Below are positions 24,186 to 36,578 of a DNA stretch of 64,000 bases, one piece after another. The position numbers were made by a program, and so were the translations under genes. The notes under the pieces were generated by a model, which was not told the DNA's origin, did no database searches, and was given only the letters and a program-made list of their open reading frames with translations. How positions within the stretch are numbered: the first letter of the stretch is position 1; each line of letters opens with the position of its first letter. Source of the stretch: Megaleporinus macrocephalus (lineage: Eukaryota; Chordata; Actinopteri; Characiformes; Anostomidae); the NCBI GenBank assembly GCA_021613375.1, contig CM038703.1:20069194-20133193 (forward strand), written 5' to 3'.

Positions 24186-25107
24186 AATCCAAAGGAAGGA
24201 AGGTAGGGAAGGAAGTGGAAAAAAAAGAAAAAAAAAACATGGCAGCACCTAAGTGTTGTTTTGGTGCTGCCTCTGGTGCAGGCTGCTCACGCCCCACGTT
24301 CATCGTAAACAGCCCCCCTACATCCGGCATGATTCTGCCTGTTATATATAGTGCCATAAGTCAGTGAAATGGCACTGAAGCCAAAGCAGGAAGAAGAGTA
24401 ATGGTGCACATCATTAGCATGAATGGAAGCTGGGGTAATGGAGCACTGGCTCTGTTATTGCCTGGCTTGTTCAGGCATTGCTCGTGCAATAATGGCTGAG
24501 GGAAAAGAAAACTGTGCGTGCGTCGCGGAAAACATTTACCAATCACAAGAAGCATTTCCAGGCCCATGAAGACGTAGCAGAGGTTAACTATCCTGTTCAT
24601 GCTTCAGTCAGAGACCCTGTCTTATCATTCGCTCAAGAGGACCTTAGAACAACTTCAGAAACAGGAACACAAGCTGTAGGACATACACCTGGTGCTGTTG
24701 AACTGAATTGAGAAACTGGCTCCTCCCTATACTCCTAAAATCAGACTTGGAAAGTATAAATTACGTGTACTTGTTATGTTTGCTTTCACGTTTAACATAA
24801 TCACAACACATTTTTCCTGGTATCTGTACTTTTTTGGAGTAGAATTGAGTCATAGTCACTTGTCATTGAGTTAAGTAATAGTCATCAAGTTTAGTGAAGA
24901 AAGAAAGAGCATAGTGATACCAACATGCCAAATCTTCATTCCTTTTCAAATGAGCCAAAAAATAGCATAAGCTGCCAAATATGCCTTCCAAAACCTGAGA
25001 AGGTCTCTGCTTTTCACAGTTGGATCTCCAGCCTGAGTAAGCATACAAACAATGGCTGTTAGCTAGCACCGTTAGCTAATGTAAGTTAACATTAATGATC
25101 TAATAGA
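24186..25107. other. Non-coding stretch
   Basis: Contains purine-rich sequence (24195-24238) and no gene I can support. Sequence up to about 24500 still has the texture of the block before it. Confidence 0.4.
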
Positions 25108-25330
25108 CAGTAGGGCTCTCACTACAAACTATAATTAATTAAGAAATATTATTTAGATTTTTAATCATGCAGTACGCTTTTTTGCCAAAGCAGTAAAAAC
25201 TATGTACAACCGTTCAAGGATTCTAAACTACTTTGTGGGGAACAGATACCAAAATGCCTTGTACAATGAACTAATCAACAAAAACATGTAGTTTAATGCA
25301 AACCTTGTTCCTTTAAAAGTACCCAGATGT
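25108..25330. repeat. Dispersed repeat starting 'cagtagggctctcac'
   Basis: The terminus cagtagggctctcac matches, in reverse orientation, the end of the fragment at 20150-20262, and is followed by similar attaatta-rich sequence. The far end is not defined, so the right coordinate is approximate. Confidence 0.35.
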
Positions 25331-25845
25331 GTAAATGTGCACAGGAAGAACCTACTTTGATCAGTCTCAGGTAAAAAACTATGTTTTTTCTCATGTAATA
25401 GCACTTTTGCTTGTACTGGTTGTTTCCAGTTATATAGTCAAGCCAACTCAGAGATATTATTTTTAGATTGTGTATGCGCAGGAATGTAACTTAAGGTAAT
25501 TATTAGTTTTTCAGTCAACAATGTATTGAGTTTTACTTTAGTAATTAATACTTTTGTATTAATTCTTTACCCAAGTAAAGCATCACTACAATCATTGTAG
25601 TCACAATGTAGGAATTTTCAGCAATTCATTCCCCCCTGCCTAAAAATAAACATTCTTAAATGGTTTTTGACCTAGATGTAGGCTTTTAGGAAAATCTTGT
25701 TTGGATGCATAGCTGTAGAAATTTCAAACAGAGGTTATGTAGAGGTTCTGAGTGGCTCTAATACATTACATGGAGGTTCCTAAAAGTTGAAAGAGTCTTC
25801 ATACTAATTTCTTTAAAGAACCATGCATTGAGAAATTCTTTAAGG
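25331..25845. other. AT-rich spacer
   Basis: No gene. The part at 25735-25845 has ggttct and aagaacc words reminiscent of the foldback MITE at 48427, but is too weak to call. Confidence 0.4.
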
Positions 25846-25979
25846 CAGTTCTCAAACTGATCCTCAGGGATCCCCAGATGATCCACATTTGTGTTCTCTA
25901 CCAATGCATTGTGAGTTGGGTTAGAGCAAAAGTAAGGGCTGTCTGGGGGTCCCTGAGGACTGATTTCAGAAACATTGCT
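25846..25979. mobile_element. Foldback MITE, about 134 bp
   Basis: The two ends are imperfect inverted repeats: the left gttctcaaactgatcctcag continues with ggatccccag, and the right end read in reverse is gtttctgaaatcagtcctca continuing gggacccccag. The short interior has no coding capacity. I recall this structure from abundant non-autonomous DNA elements of fish. No clear target-site duplication was found. Confidence 0.7.
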
Positions 25980-26089
25980 TTAGTGGATAGTGAAGTAGTT
26001 CTTCTATAACATTACTCTAAAACAATCTACTTTAGTATGGGCTCATGAAGGCCCTTGAATTGTCCTGTAGCCTTTGTTTACCAAATGTA
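25980..26089. other. Spacer after the MITE
   Basis: Short unique stretch with nothing recognised. Confidence 0.4.
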
Positions 26090-26749
26090 TATGTATTTAG
26101 TTGTATTTACTGCAGTTTTTACACAACAAGGGTCTGCTCAAGTGGAGCCAGGCTAGAAGGCCCAACCCTCAGTGGATCCTCAACAGAGTGATTGGTCTGT
26201 TTATCAGGTCACAGCAGTGGAGGGCGAACCCTGGCCCGAAACTTCTGCTGCCCACTGATTTCGGTTTGTCCCCATTCTGTCCACGACTGTTCAGCCAACA
26301 CACGGCACTCTAATCAGCCTCGCACCTTCAATAACCACCACCCGTCTCCAGATGCCGTTGAGAAACAGGGGACTTTCTTTATGAATGACAGGCGTCCTTT
26401 TGAATGTTTTTTTTTCACATCTTTTTGTGATTTATTTAATTTTTTCCCCTTACGCCCATGTGTTGGCACATCGGAGCCCTCCCATTCCATTTAGAGCGCC
26501 CAGAGTAGCGTTGCGCAGGGATTTGAAAGGCTTTATGATGCAGGGGGGCTAAGGGGCTCCGCCCTGTCTTTATGTGGCCGAGGACCAGGAGCATATTGTC
26601 AGCTCAGCTGGCATCTGTGGCCCAAAAAAAGAAAAAAAAAACTCCACACATCTTTTTTTCATGAGCGAATGGACGGCCCACTGCTGTGAGGGGTCTGGAG
26701 CAATTATTGTGGCGTGTTTATTTTCTTATTGGACCTGGTGTTGAAAATG

Positions 26750-26783
<34 letters not shown>

Positions 26784-28600
26784 AACAGCAAGTTGCTGGT
26801 TTCAAAGCCGCAGATTGCTGTGATTGAATACTTAGTAAGCAGGGTTTCGTTTTGTTTCTCAGGGTTGCCTGTCGGGCTGTAATGATTCTGTTTTGGGCCA
26901 GTATTGAAAGGTAGCTGCTATCTGCCCGAGTCTCAGCAGAGGCATTGTCACAGACAATGTTTGCCTTGTTAATTAAATTTCTTCTCCTCGGCAAATGAGG
27001 TCACGCGCTGCCATGGGTGTAATGTCTCTCTCATGTACAACAAAGAGAACGTGGGGTGCCCAGGACTCTTAACTGAAACAATCGCTGGATAAATCTCTTT
27101 ATTTGTCTGCGGATCTATATTTTTCTGGAGCATCGGCGCCCCAGATATTTGATGTACGGCGAGCAGGGTTTTTATTGCTTCAATTTTACAGACAGTTGGG
27201 ATTAATGACGGGCTCTATAGCTTCCAGGAAGGGCTCGCAATAATGCAAGGGCTTTTCCCCATTATCCCCCACCTATACTGAATGAACACATTTGCTCTGA
27301 TGTCACCCCGCCGATGATGGCCAGATTGTTACTGTATGGCGTTTAAAAAACGTCTCTCGTGTCACATAGGCGCTCTTAACATGCAATCTGGCAGTTCTCG
27401 TGCCTCTTATTGTTTCTAGGGTCAGCTGAGTGATAAGGATTATTTAATCTTATTCAAGCCTTATCGGTGCAGCGGGGGAGACTGACTGCTGCCTGTAATA
27501 ACTTCCCTGCTAAATAGACCTCTGCATGCCCAGATACACGCAGGCATGCTAAAGTGCAAATGAACAAGTTCCCAGCCCCGGAGAAGGAGCAATTGTTTAC
27601 AGCGATTCTGCCCTATCATCCAGAAAAAAAAGCTATGAAGTCCTAGCCTTTTGAACTGAATAAGAAATGGTGATTTTATTTTTTATTTCTTTTTTTTTTT
27701 TTTTTGCTTCCGTCTCTGTGGAACAGCTCACTTAACTTATCTCCTGAAAGCCCTCTCCACAGTGTCAAGTAAAAGCGCTTGTCCAATTAAAAATAATGGG
27801 AATGTATTTTCTCCATTTCTTTATCCACTATTTCGCTGCTTTTGTTAAGGCACATTTCAAGTTTAAATGAAATCAATGGTTTGCGTAGAACTTCTGTCCG
27901 GGCACCCACACTTTCACAAATCCCTTTTCCTGTCGTGTGTAGATATGATAATGTAACTTTGAGAATACTGCTGCCCTGTGCATATGTTTAATTACTTCAG
28001 AATTAAGTGAGACTGATAGTATTACAGGCCGGGCCCAATAGAAGCCGAAACGGAGCAAATTATACAATTTTGTGCTCGCGGTTATCATAATGACAACAGA
28101 CAACGCAAATAAACACAGCTTTTTTACATGTTCAGAGGACAGTTATTATTATCGCAAATGTTGTTGATACGCGTTCAGTGTACCAATAAGCATTAACTTG
28201 GATTCGAACCAGCCATTATTTGTGTTTGAATTGTTTCAGATGTGCCTGGTGCGCAGGAACAAAATATGCACCGCTCCGTTCATGAATTAGTTATTGCTGT
28301 CGCCTTTTTTGTGTATTATCTTGATAGAACTTCTACTGCGCTTCATATCATGAGGCATTCATAAGCCTTAAAACAGAGGCTACGTGTATATGTTTCTCTG
28401 CCGCGTGTATACAAGGATCATGGTTTGAATGGGAGAGAAAAGCCGAGGTCAGGGAAGTGAATCAACTTTATTACACAAGAATATGTAAATGCACTGAGGC
28501 CCACATTCAGATCAAGCTTATTGTTACTTTTAATGTTTTATTCATTGCCATAGAAATTAGCTGTAGAGCTTCAAGCAAAGCTGCTGACATTCACACAGCA
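26090..28600. promoter_or_regulatory. Candidate conserved non-coding block (26.1-28.6 kb)
   Basis: Mostly unique sequence of mixed composition broken only by a (CA)n run and short A or T runs (26624-26640, 27689-27705). Segments at 26990-27560 and 27840-28400 have CpGs, TAAT cores and no recognised repeat. Open frames are short and overlap. The regulatory role is inferred. Confidence 0.3.
26752..26781. repeat. (CA)n microsatellite
   Basis: About 15 uninterrupted CA units. Likely polymorphic between individuals. Confidence 0.95.
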
Positions 28601-28829
28601 TCCTTGTGATCTGGAGGTGTGTGTGGGGGGGGGGGCGGTGGGGGGTGGCATGTGTGCTTGTTTTCGTCTACTTTCGAAGACAAAAATGTTTTTTGGGAAA
28701 CTGGAGAAAATGATTTTCAGCTTTTCAGAGCCAAGAAAAAAGAAGGGAATTGTACCAAAGACTTAACAACTAAGAGTGATATAACATTTGTAGTATGTAT
28801 TATAATTATTATTATTCCACTTTCTTTCA
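28601..28829. other. Spacer with a G-run
   Basis: Begins with gtgtgtggggggggggg (about 28617-28635), a G-rich run with a further g run at about 28640. No gene. A frame of 123 codons opening in the G-run is low-complexity and is not supported. Confidence 0.5.
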
Positions 28830-29312
28830 GTTTTTTTAAGAAATCTGCATATTTCCACGCCTTCAGAGTCTCAGAAGTTGGTTGCATTTCAGCACATTCA
28901 GTGATGCCGAAGCCTGGGCACTGGGGTGGTCAGTCTGTTGTTGTTCTTAGAAAACCAGCAGATTTGATTTGCAAATGTTCTTCTCAGTAATTGTTTCTTA
29001 CTGGCTTGGCTACACAGCCTTTCTGACCCATAGTGTTAAGCTGTCCTCTCAAGTGAAAGTATAGACATTTGTTTCGTATCTGATAGAAGAGAGAAGATAG
29101 ATTTTCTCTTTTAAGGTGCAAGCTTTAAGTACTGTTTATCTGAAAGTGATGGAGATTTTTTCTATATGTTCACCAGTTTTAAACTCATTTACTTATTTTC
29201 CATTCTTTTATATTAAATCTTCTCAAAAATGTCATCTAGACAATAAATAACTGCAATAATAATAATTGCAATAAATGAAGGTTAGTTTTTTACTTTTGCG
29301 CAGTCATATAAG
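28830..29312 (-). mobile_element. Degenerate Tc1-like element (family 1, copy 2)
   Basis: Follows the same landmark order as the element at 7350-7886: a gcctgggcactggggtggtcagtctgttg segment (antisense of the transposase 'DWPPQSPD' region, about 28911), then cctttctgacccatagtgttaagctgtcctct (about 29019), and a decayed right end with cttttgcgcagtc (about 29297). The left terminal repeat is not recognisable, so the start is approximate. The coding region is destroyed. Confidence 0.65.
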
Positions 29313-29430
29313 TAGTTGTATATATTAGTATATCTATAGGGGACATATACATGACCCTGTGTTGTATAAAAGCAAGCTGTACACATGTGCACATGTATGG
29401 TTTATGCAATTCCTCGGAAAGAGCCACGAT
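29313..29430. other. Spacer
   Basis: Contains a perfect 14-bp palindrome acatgtgcacatgt (29383-29396). Otherwise nothing recognised. Confidence 0.4.
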
Positions 29431-30015
29431 TCTTCTGTTCTGTCCTTAGCATGGCCTGACTGGGAGGAGAACACAAAGCAGATTAGAGCGGGCGATAGGA
29501 AATCTCTAATAAATTTGCATTAACACATTGTGTAAAGCTGCTGCTGATTGCCTGGGCGAGACCCCGGGGTTCAGCCGCCGCGCCCGGCTCCTGTACGCCG
29601 GCCAGATGGCCACTTCAGAATGAGACTGACACACCGTTTCAAACTGATTTCATGCGAGCCCTCTGGAGGCAGAGCCAGACCATCCGCTCCGCCGGGAATC
29701 AGGATTACAAAATAGCCAATTAAAAAGGAAAGTGGTGAAATCTTGGCCTGATAAGGCGGAGATTAAATCGGTTATAGTTTATTAGGCGAAATTAGATATT
29801 AGAGTCCACACCTCTCCAAACACATTTCCATTACCAGCTTCCTGGCTTTTATCTGCTCCTCTCTATCTGATAGCGCAGGCCGCTGTAATTATGGAAGTCC
29901 TGAGCAGTGCGCGGGGCAACAGTCGAATGACATTTTGCTATGCATGTCATTTAGGCATCGTCAGGCGCCTTGAGCATCATAAACATAAGCCAACGGCTTC
30001 ATTTTAACCCTATGT
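29431..30015. promoter_or_regulatory. Candidate conserved non-coding element, strong texture
   Basis: About 580 bp of unique sequence, GC-rich at 29550-29600 and then A/T-balanced with repeated aatta, gataa and attag cores (29700-29800). There is no repeat, and few open frames exceed 40 codons. Of all blocks here this is among the most enhancer-like, but conservation was not tested. Confidence 0.38.
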
Positions 30016-30819
30016 ATGCAGCTTGCCAGTTTTCTTTGCAGAAAATCATGTTTCTAACAACAGTTCAAGCTGAAATACATTGGGGTTTTTTTTATCTTGT
30101 GCATAATTAAATGGTTAAACTGTAAAGAAATGATGTGAAATGCTGCCTTCTAGAGAAACCTCAGAATTGTTTAAAGTGGTGGTGATAAGAACCAGATGCC
30201 TGAAAGGTTTAATGCCTCTAAAAATGACATGAAATGGTTAAGAATATGTTCTCTAAAGTGTATGACATTGTAAAGTTTAGTTTTGAAAGTCCATTCTTGG
30301 TGGAGTGGTACATGAGAGATATGAAAAAGTAGTCATGGGGATTTATCACTGTTTTACCTTTAACAATATTACATATAGGTTCATGGTGTAGGTTCAGTAA
30401 TCATTTTGGATAAGAAATAAAATGACCATATTTGAGTAGAAATTGTGACCCCTGGTTATCTCTAAATCCATTTCACATCAAATCACTCTCAATGACGTAT
30501 CAATGATTGAATTATGCAAATATTTTGAAATTCACATAATATCATACTCAGAAAAGTAGAGGTACCAGAATATGTTTTTCGGAGCAGTTCCATAAAAAAA
30601 CACTTGAAAAGTTCCTTAAGGACCCATTTAGTGAGGTCTGCGAAAGCAAAGAACCCCTTTTTTAAGTTTGAAGACCCTTCATATGGAATAAACATACTTT
30701 TAAAAGAACAGTATGTCTGAGCCGATGATGATTAAGAAAGTTCTGTTTCTAAGAGTGACTGATTCCTTTTACTGAGCAGTTTCCTAATTGAAACCTTCTC
30801 AGCTGTTTGCTTAAATACT
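30016..30819. other. Non-coding stretch
   Basis: AT-rich. The part at 30570-30665 has gttcc and aagaacccct words that may be a trace of a foldback MITE. No gene is supported. Confidence 0.4.
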
Positions 30820-31255
30820 CCTGGCTGGGCGGTGAATGGCGTGGAGTGTATCATCTGCTCCGTGTGTGTGACGGGTAATTACTGCAGGAGAATGGGGAAG
30901 CAGATGTGAGAGTGTAGCTGAGAGGAGCTGAGGGCCCCTGCCTGCGCTGTGGGGCCCGGGTCCCAATGGCCCCCGTTCAAGCCTTCCACGCACCACTGGC
31001 ATCTGTGCCGCACCTGTGGGCCCCTTCACCAGTCTGCCCACCCACTCCTAGAGCTTCAGCTGCGGCCAGTGCCCTGAAAGATATCCCCCAGGTCAGGCGG
31101 GTCCGTGAGAAAAACCTGCCGCTCACCTTCTCACCTTCGTCACCCCTACAGCCTGGCACACATTAAAGGCTTCCTCAGCTGGACACATTGCCTGGGCTGC
31201 CCCGTGACCCAGGACACCCTGACCTCTCGTCAATCTCGTCCGAAACCTGAACCAT
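30820..31255. other. GC-rich island of unknown nature
   Basis: From about 30925 to 31230 the sequence is clearly C/G-richer than its surroundings and has many CCC and GGGCCC words but rather few CpGs. Overlapping frames on both strands (66-76 codons) are proline- and alanine-rich and unlike any family I know. It could be an enhancer, an exon or an old duplicate of coding DNA. No splice structure was convincing. Confidence 0.4.
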
Positions 31256-32130
31256 AGATAGAAGCGGTTAGACTGACCTGTTAAAAAAAGAGACCAAACC
31301 AAAAAAACATGATTTAAAATTAAATTTAAATCCTTTATTAAAATGTTGTATGTTTATGTCATTTACGTCGAATGTCATCAAACAAATTGAAATGCCACAT
31401 TTTCTGATGATTTTAGTACATAATTTCTGCATAAATCAGGTTATAAAAATGGACTTTATCAAAAAAAGAATTGTACAGGTCATTTAATGGTTTTTATTCG
31501 ACCAGTATGTTAAATTCAGAAAATTTATAGTAATTGTCCATTTAAATGTGCAGGACTGTATTCTGTATAGGATGTGTCCATTTTTTTTACTTGGAGTTAC
31601 AATAAACTTTAAAATGCTACAGCAAAACTCATATTTAAGAGTATTGCTTAAATCTCTTAACCATAAATGACTGTAAATCAATAGTTACATCAATTACCCT
31701 TATAATCATTGCTTATCTGAAGCAAAACTAGTTGTGTATTATTAAACATTAGGATTTCAACCTTTTAAACAGTGGTTCTTAACTTTTGACTAGTAGTATT
31801 CTCACAAACTCTAAACGTCATGTCTTAAGGCCCAACTGGGTTATCTGTAGTCTGTTGTTTATAACAGAATATTTGACATCATTTGAAAATCTCTGTTGTC
31901 TGTTACACTGTGTTTACATTTCATGATAAATGAACTAAAAGAAATGGCCCATTCTTACTTAGAACTTGCATTAAAAGTAAACCACGTTTTTTTCTTCTCC
32001 TGTTATCATTTTAGAGAAACATGGTTTTGTTACCGACAGCAGCAGTATAGTAGAACATTATTTCTTTGCTATCTTATCAAAACCATGTATGGCCATTTGT
32101 ATTTGTACTGCACATCAGCTGTCCTTTATA
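31256..32130. other. AT-rich non-coding stretch
   Basis: Low GC. A fragment beginning gtggttcttaacttttgact (about 31772) resembles the end of a known fish MITE type but stays partial. No gene. Confidence 0.4.
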
Positions 32131-32230
32131 TTGTCCAAACATTACAAAATGAGTGGACCAATAGAAAGGGACCATTGTTTTTGAAATAAAATTTCATTAA
32201 CTTCAATTAAAGTTAGCAAAGTTACTCTTA
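32131..32230 (+). repeat. Dispersed 'ggaccaatagaaatg' repeat, copy 3
   Basis: Core atgagtggaccaatagaaag at about 32149, followed by a decayed tail (gaaataaaatttcattaactt). Similarity to the two earlier copies is mostly limited to the core and the cattaactt region. Confidence 0.5.
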
Positions 32231-34900
32231 GGTACGGATAGTATCAATTTGTCATTCAGCGCTCTACCACTCAAGTGTTCAGCATTTTAAACCATAAGCC
32301 GCGTTTGAGTGCTATGTTGCCGTTAAACGATGAAGCGCATTTCTGCACATGTATCCTGGCAACTCCACGCGCAAACGGTTCAATCAGCCTCCAATTAATA
32401 ACCCAGACTGCGCCCGCTCCTGCTGGGTGCCTGGGTCTTCCCCGGGTCTTCATCTGTTGTGGGCCTGTTTGGTGATATCCACATGTCACGTCCTTCATAA
32501 TTTCACAACATATGCGATACTGTAGCCACTCGGAATGTTGGCACGTCCATATGTGTCGCGTGCAACAAAACATGGCATTAGTCTCAACAATCTGGTACGG
32601 AGGCTCGCTCAATGTAAGGATAATAGGATTCCCAGCACAAAGGCAAATGATAGGAGGATTCCCATTTTGATTTCATTAGAAGGTAAAATGAGATGAAAGT
32701 CTTGATCTCAGAGGACATCCGGGAACGCCTGTGGCAAATTGACAGGCATAATGTGGTTTGATTTGCTTCAAAAAGCAGAGCAGCTGACCAGACTGAGTCT
32801 AGCACTCCGATACACATGGTTTCATGTTATTAAGCAGTAGATGATGAAAGAGAAATAAGAAAGAGAAAACAAAAGACTGACACTGTAATGTATAGAGAGG
32901 TGGATGGAAGAGCGAGTGAGACTGTGGAGTTGAGCCATTAGTTCCTTTTCCCCTGACACAAGTGTACTTAAGGTAGTTAGGCCCATGAAGCTGTTTTGCT
33001 CTTTGTATTGTGAAGGGAATTGCCTAATTGTAGATAAACATTCATTTCCCTCACGGGGGGGGAAGGCGAAGTGAAATTTGTCACACTAAATTGGGAGGAA
33101 GTGACTCTAAATTGACTAAAGCAGATTCCCTAAACAAAAAAGCTGAATGAGTAGTTTTGAATCCATTTAATTTCGTTGCGTCTTGACAAATCCATTGAGT
33201 CATGAAGTAAATAAGAATTGCTTTGTGTTCAGGTCAAAAACACCACTTTTGCAGGTTAAATGTCCTCCATCAATCTATTTAGATGATTCCTAAAGTATAT
33301 GCTTTGCATGCCTTTGCAATATTGAGAACTACGTGGGTAACTTTCCCCTTTATTGCTCTGCCTTCTCAGTAAAGTATTAGTCTTGAGTTAGAATTTAAAT
33401 AGACTTATTTTAGAACCTTCAGATACCATCGAGTGGAGAAATAATAATTCCTCTGCACATCACGTGACTAATAAGCTTTAGACCTCTGTTTGATATCTGA
33501 ACAAGATCCTCTCATAACATTAATGTATGTACATTATTGCGTCGATGCCATGCCATTTGCACACATCATTTCAGTTGCTTCCATTATTAGATGTAGTCAT
33601 CTCCGAGGATAGGCTATATGAAACGCTGTTGAACATTGTTCGATCTTTGTTTTAAAATTAAACATGCCCACAGTTCCTAAGTCTACAGTGACTTTTAAAC
33701 ATGTATATCATTGTATGAACCCACATTGTGCCCAGATCACAATGTGCTAATAAAGATTTAATAAACATCCCTTTTGTCTTCTCTGGAGATTTTAGTCCTT
33801 CTAAAGAATTCATGACTGTTTCTGAATGGCCAAAGCTCGGGCTAATAGTCCATACCATGCCCATTTGGCTTTTGATAAAGACAATTGTACTTCCCCACCC
33901 AATTACAGCTCACATTTACCACCACTTGCCCAGCACACAGATTTGTTTTCACATGGTGTTCCACTCTGAGTGCCTGTCAGGCTCTCTGTAGCCGTGCATG
34001 GCTGACAATCACACTTTATTGGGAATGGGAAAGTGACGGCTAATTGATTTTACAGTGATACCGATGGAGAGACAATGAATGTGCCATCAATTCAATCCGC
34101 TATTTAATGGTTCCAATTTAGCCTCTGTAAACGCTCGCTAAACTAATTTCTCTGGGTGCAGCAATCTGAAAAGCTATCATATCTCTAATCTCCTTCTATA
34201 TATTCATCAGGAAAAGGGAATTTAGCCAATTCCAAGGTCTGGAGATGATCTGTTAGCGCAGTGTAAATGTTTAGAACGCGGCAATCGAGTTCATTTATTG
34301 GGATATGAAAAGTTTTATTGGCAGGGTCAGTGGAGTGGAACTGTCGGATAATAGGCAGTTACCCAGAAGTCTTTGAGAGCTATGAAGCATAGAGATGTAG
34401 GGAATAAAATGGCGGGACATACCTTAATCGGAAGCTAAACTGAAATTCTGAAACACCACGGCTGTTAGATTCCCACTGATAAGAGGTGCAGGGGCATGGG
34501 CTATTGCTATTCAACCGCCTATTTATTTTCCTCTGTGTAAGCTCTTCAATTTTGGCCAAAACTAGGGTTCAGTGAGCCGCATATGCCAATGCAATGTGCG
34601 ATGGAGATGGGGAGGCAATGGGCTCTGCTTTTTTCCATCAGAGCCCTTCACCAAGCCAATCATCATCGGATATGACTTTGACTTCGGAACCGTAGAGCTA
34701 GCATGTGATAATAAGGCTATTCTCGCCAATACAAAGCCACAATAGCCTTTTAAAGACCTGATCATTCCATTCACCGCTCGATATAAGACTGACCAATATA
34801 ACCTCACCCATCCTTTTCCCTCTTAGCCACACGCACGCACGCACACCCCCACACATCTTCTTAGTGTTTTTGTCAGCTCAGAGCCTGGCTCTTTTCCATG
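32231..34900. promoter_or_regulatory. Candidate conserved non-coding block (32.3-34.9 kb)
   Basis: Nearly repeat-free apart from the small ggggggg run near 33056. Segments at 32310-32620, 33400-33780 and 33990-34800 are balanced, with many TAAT and GATAA cores. No gene is recognisable; the 113-codon minus-strand frame at 32271-32612 shows no domain. I read it as probable regulatory DNA. Confidence 0.3.
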
Positions 34901-36540
34901 GAGGGTTGAAGATGAATTACTCACCGTGGTGCGATCCATCCTTAGGTAAAAGATAAGAAGCTTTTGAGTTTATTCTGCTCTTTCTGGAAGAGGATACTCA
35001 TGAGTGCTATCATCTGTCTGATATCATAATTGGGCCGAGGAACAGTGAAGCTGAGCTAGGACCTGGCTAGAGCTGCTTAGTTTTTGCTGGAGACTACAGA
35101 TTTGGTACTGGTAGCCAGCCTTACATCTCGTAAGGTTCTAAGAAGTACAACGTGAAGCCAAACTTATAAATCATACACTTGTAAACCAAGACTTGGCAAG
35201 AATGTAAAAAAACACACTTTGTTGTTGATGTTGATATTTCAGTCCACCTGCCCACAGCATCTCATTAAATCCAGACATTTGTTATTGTACTATTACTTTT
35301 AATATGTCTAAAGTCAAACATATGTCCAGTTTTATTTGGCGAATGTGATAATATAGGTAAAGAACACTTGTTTATTAGCTACTTACATAAAGGCGATATC
35401 ATTATAGCTTCTTAGCTAACTAACATTGCATTGGCAAACTTTGCACCAAGTTACACTGTACTGTCGGATAGTGTTCATGGCACTACATGAGTTTGTCATG
35501 ACAGCTGCTGGCATAACCCTACGTAAATGTTTATAAATGCTGATTCAAATAGGCTTCATCCGTCATAAAGGCTACTTCAGCTAACTGATCAAAACTGGCC
35601 AATATAATCTTAATAGCATATGACACTTGCAATTAGCTTTTAAAAACATATATGTTTTAAACCACTTTCTAGAGTGGTTTGTAAATAAAACATTCTGTCT
35701 CTGTGGTGACAGCCAGCAACCAATCATGTAGTTCCAGAACTTCTCAAAGATATTAAGCCTGGCAAGTTTGGACTGCTCGTTTCATGTGTTGGTTAGTATG
35801 AGGAAAGACTGATCGAGGGAGGGGGGCTTTTGTCTGTACTTAGTAGGCCAGGCTTTTACATTATGCTAAAACAGCTTTGTCATGTCTAAATCTCATTTAC
35901 AGAAATGGTTATCTACATTACCATCAACAACAACCATCCATGGGGTTACACCTAAAACCATTTTTGGCAGGGAGGTAGTGGAGATATTATACACATATCT
36001 TGTTCCTTTGTACTCTTACATGAATAGCACGTTATAATATTTATTATTATTATTATTATTGCTATCATTACTATGAATGAATACTCATAGGCATTATACC
36101 TTGTCAGGTACTGCTCCAGAGTGGATTTGTAGCTCACTAATGTCCTGTATTAAGTCATTTTTTATGAGTTGCATATATCCATCAAGCATCCAAAGATTAT
36201 TGGGCTTAATTTCCCATAGGAAGAAGGCTGTTGTTAGGCGCTAGTTTTGTTGCCTCCCAGCCTTCACCTTGAACGCCAAACCTTGTCAGAGAGTATTTTC
36301 CTGCTCAGTTGAAAATATCCTCGGTGCAGTTCACAGGGCCAGTGTTGAGTGTGGTAACTATGGAGAAGTCTCCACAGGAAGCCCCAGGAGTGTGCCTCCA
36401 CCGGGCCCAGACCATTCTATTCCCACCCTGCTGCTGTTTGTTTACCACCAGTTTGACTGTTTGAGGTGAACATTTAGCTGCTAATTTAGACTACTTGAGT
36501 TTCTAATGTGCCTCAATTCAGACAAATGGATTACAACCAT
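34901..36540. other. Non-coding stretch
   Basis: Mixed AT-rich DNA with a (TTA)n run at about 36040-36060 and a small palindrome aaccactttctagagtggtt near 35660. No gene or transposon was recognised. Confidence 0.45.
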
Positions 36541-36553
36541 GTTATCGGGTGTT

Positions 36554-36578
36554 CCGGAAAGTACTGGGCCGGAAAGTA
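36554..36578 (+). promoter_or_regulatory. Tandem ETS-type sites
   Basis: The 10-mer ccggaaagta occurs twice, at 36554-36563 and 36569-36578, so the starts are 15 bp apart on the same strand. CCGGAA is the core bound by ETS factors. Paired same-strand sites can be cooperative, but function is unproven. Confidence 0.35.

Noticed and set aside
23369..24187. Longest open frames in the window (193 codons minus, 205 codons plus)
   Set aside because: They overlap on opposite strands, show no recognisable domain, and the minus-strand frame crosses a poly-A tract that becomes a poly-Phe run. Low stop density in GC-richer DNA explains them.
28200..28215. ggattcgaacc as a tRNA T-arm
   Set aside because: No acceptor stem, anticodon arm or matching D-arm could be placed around it on either strand.
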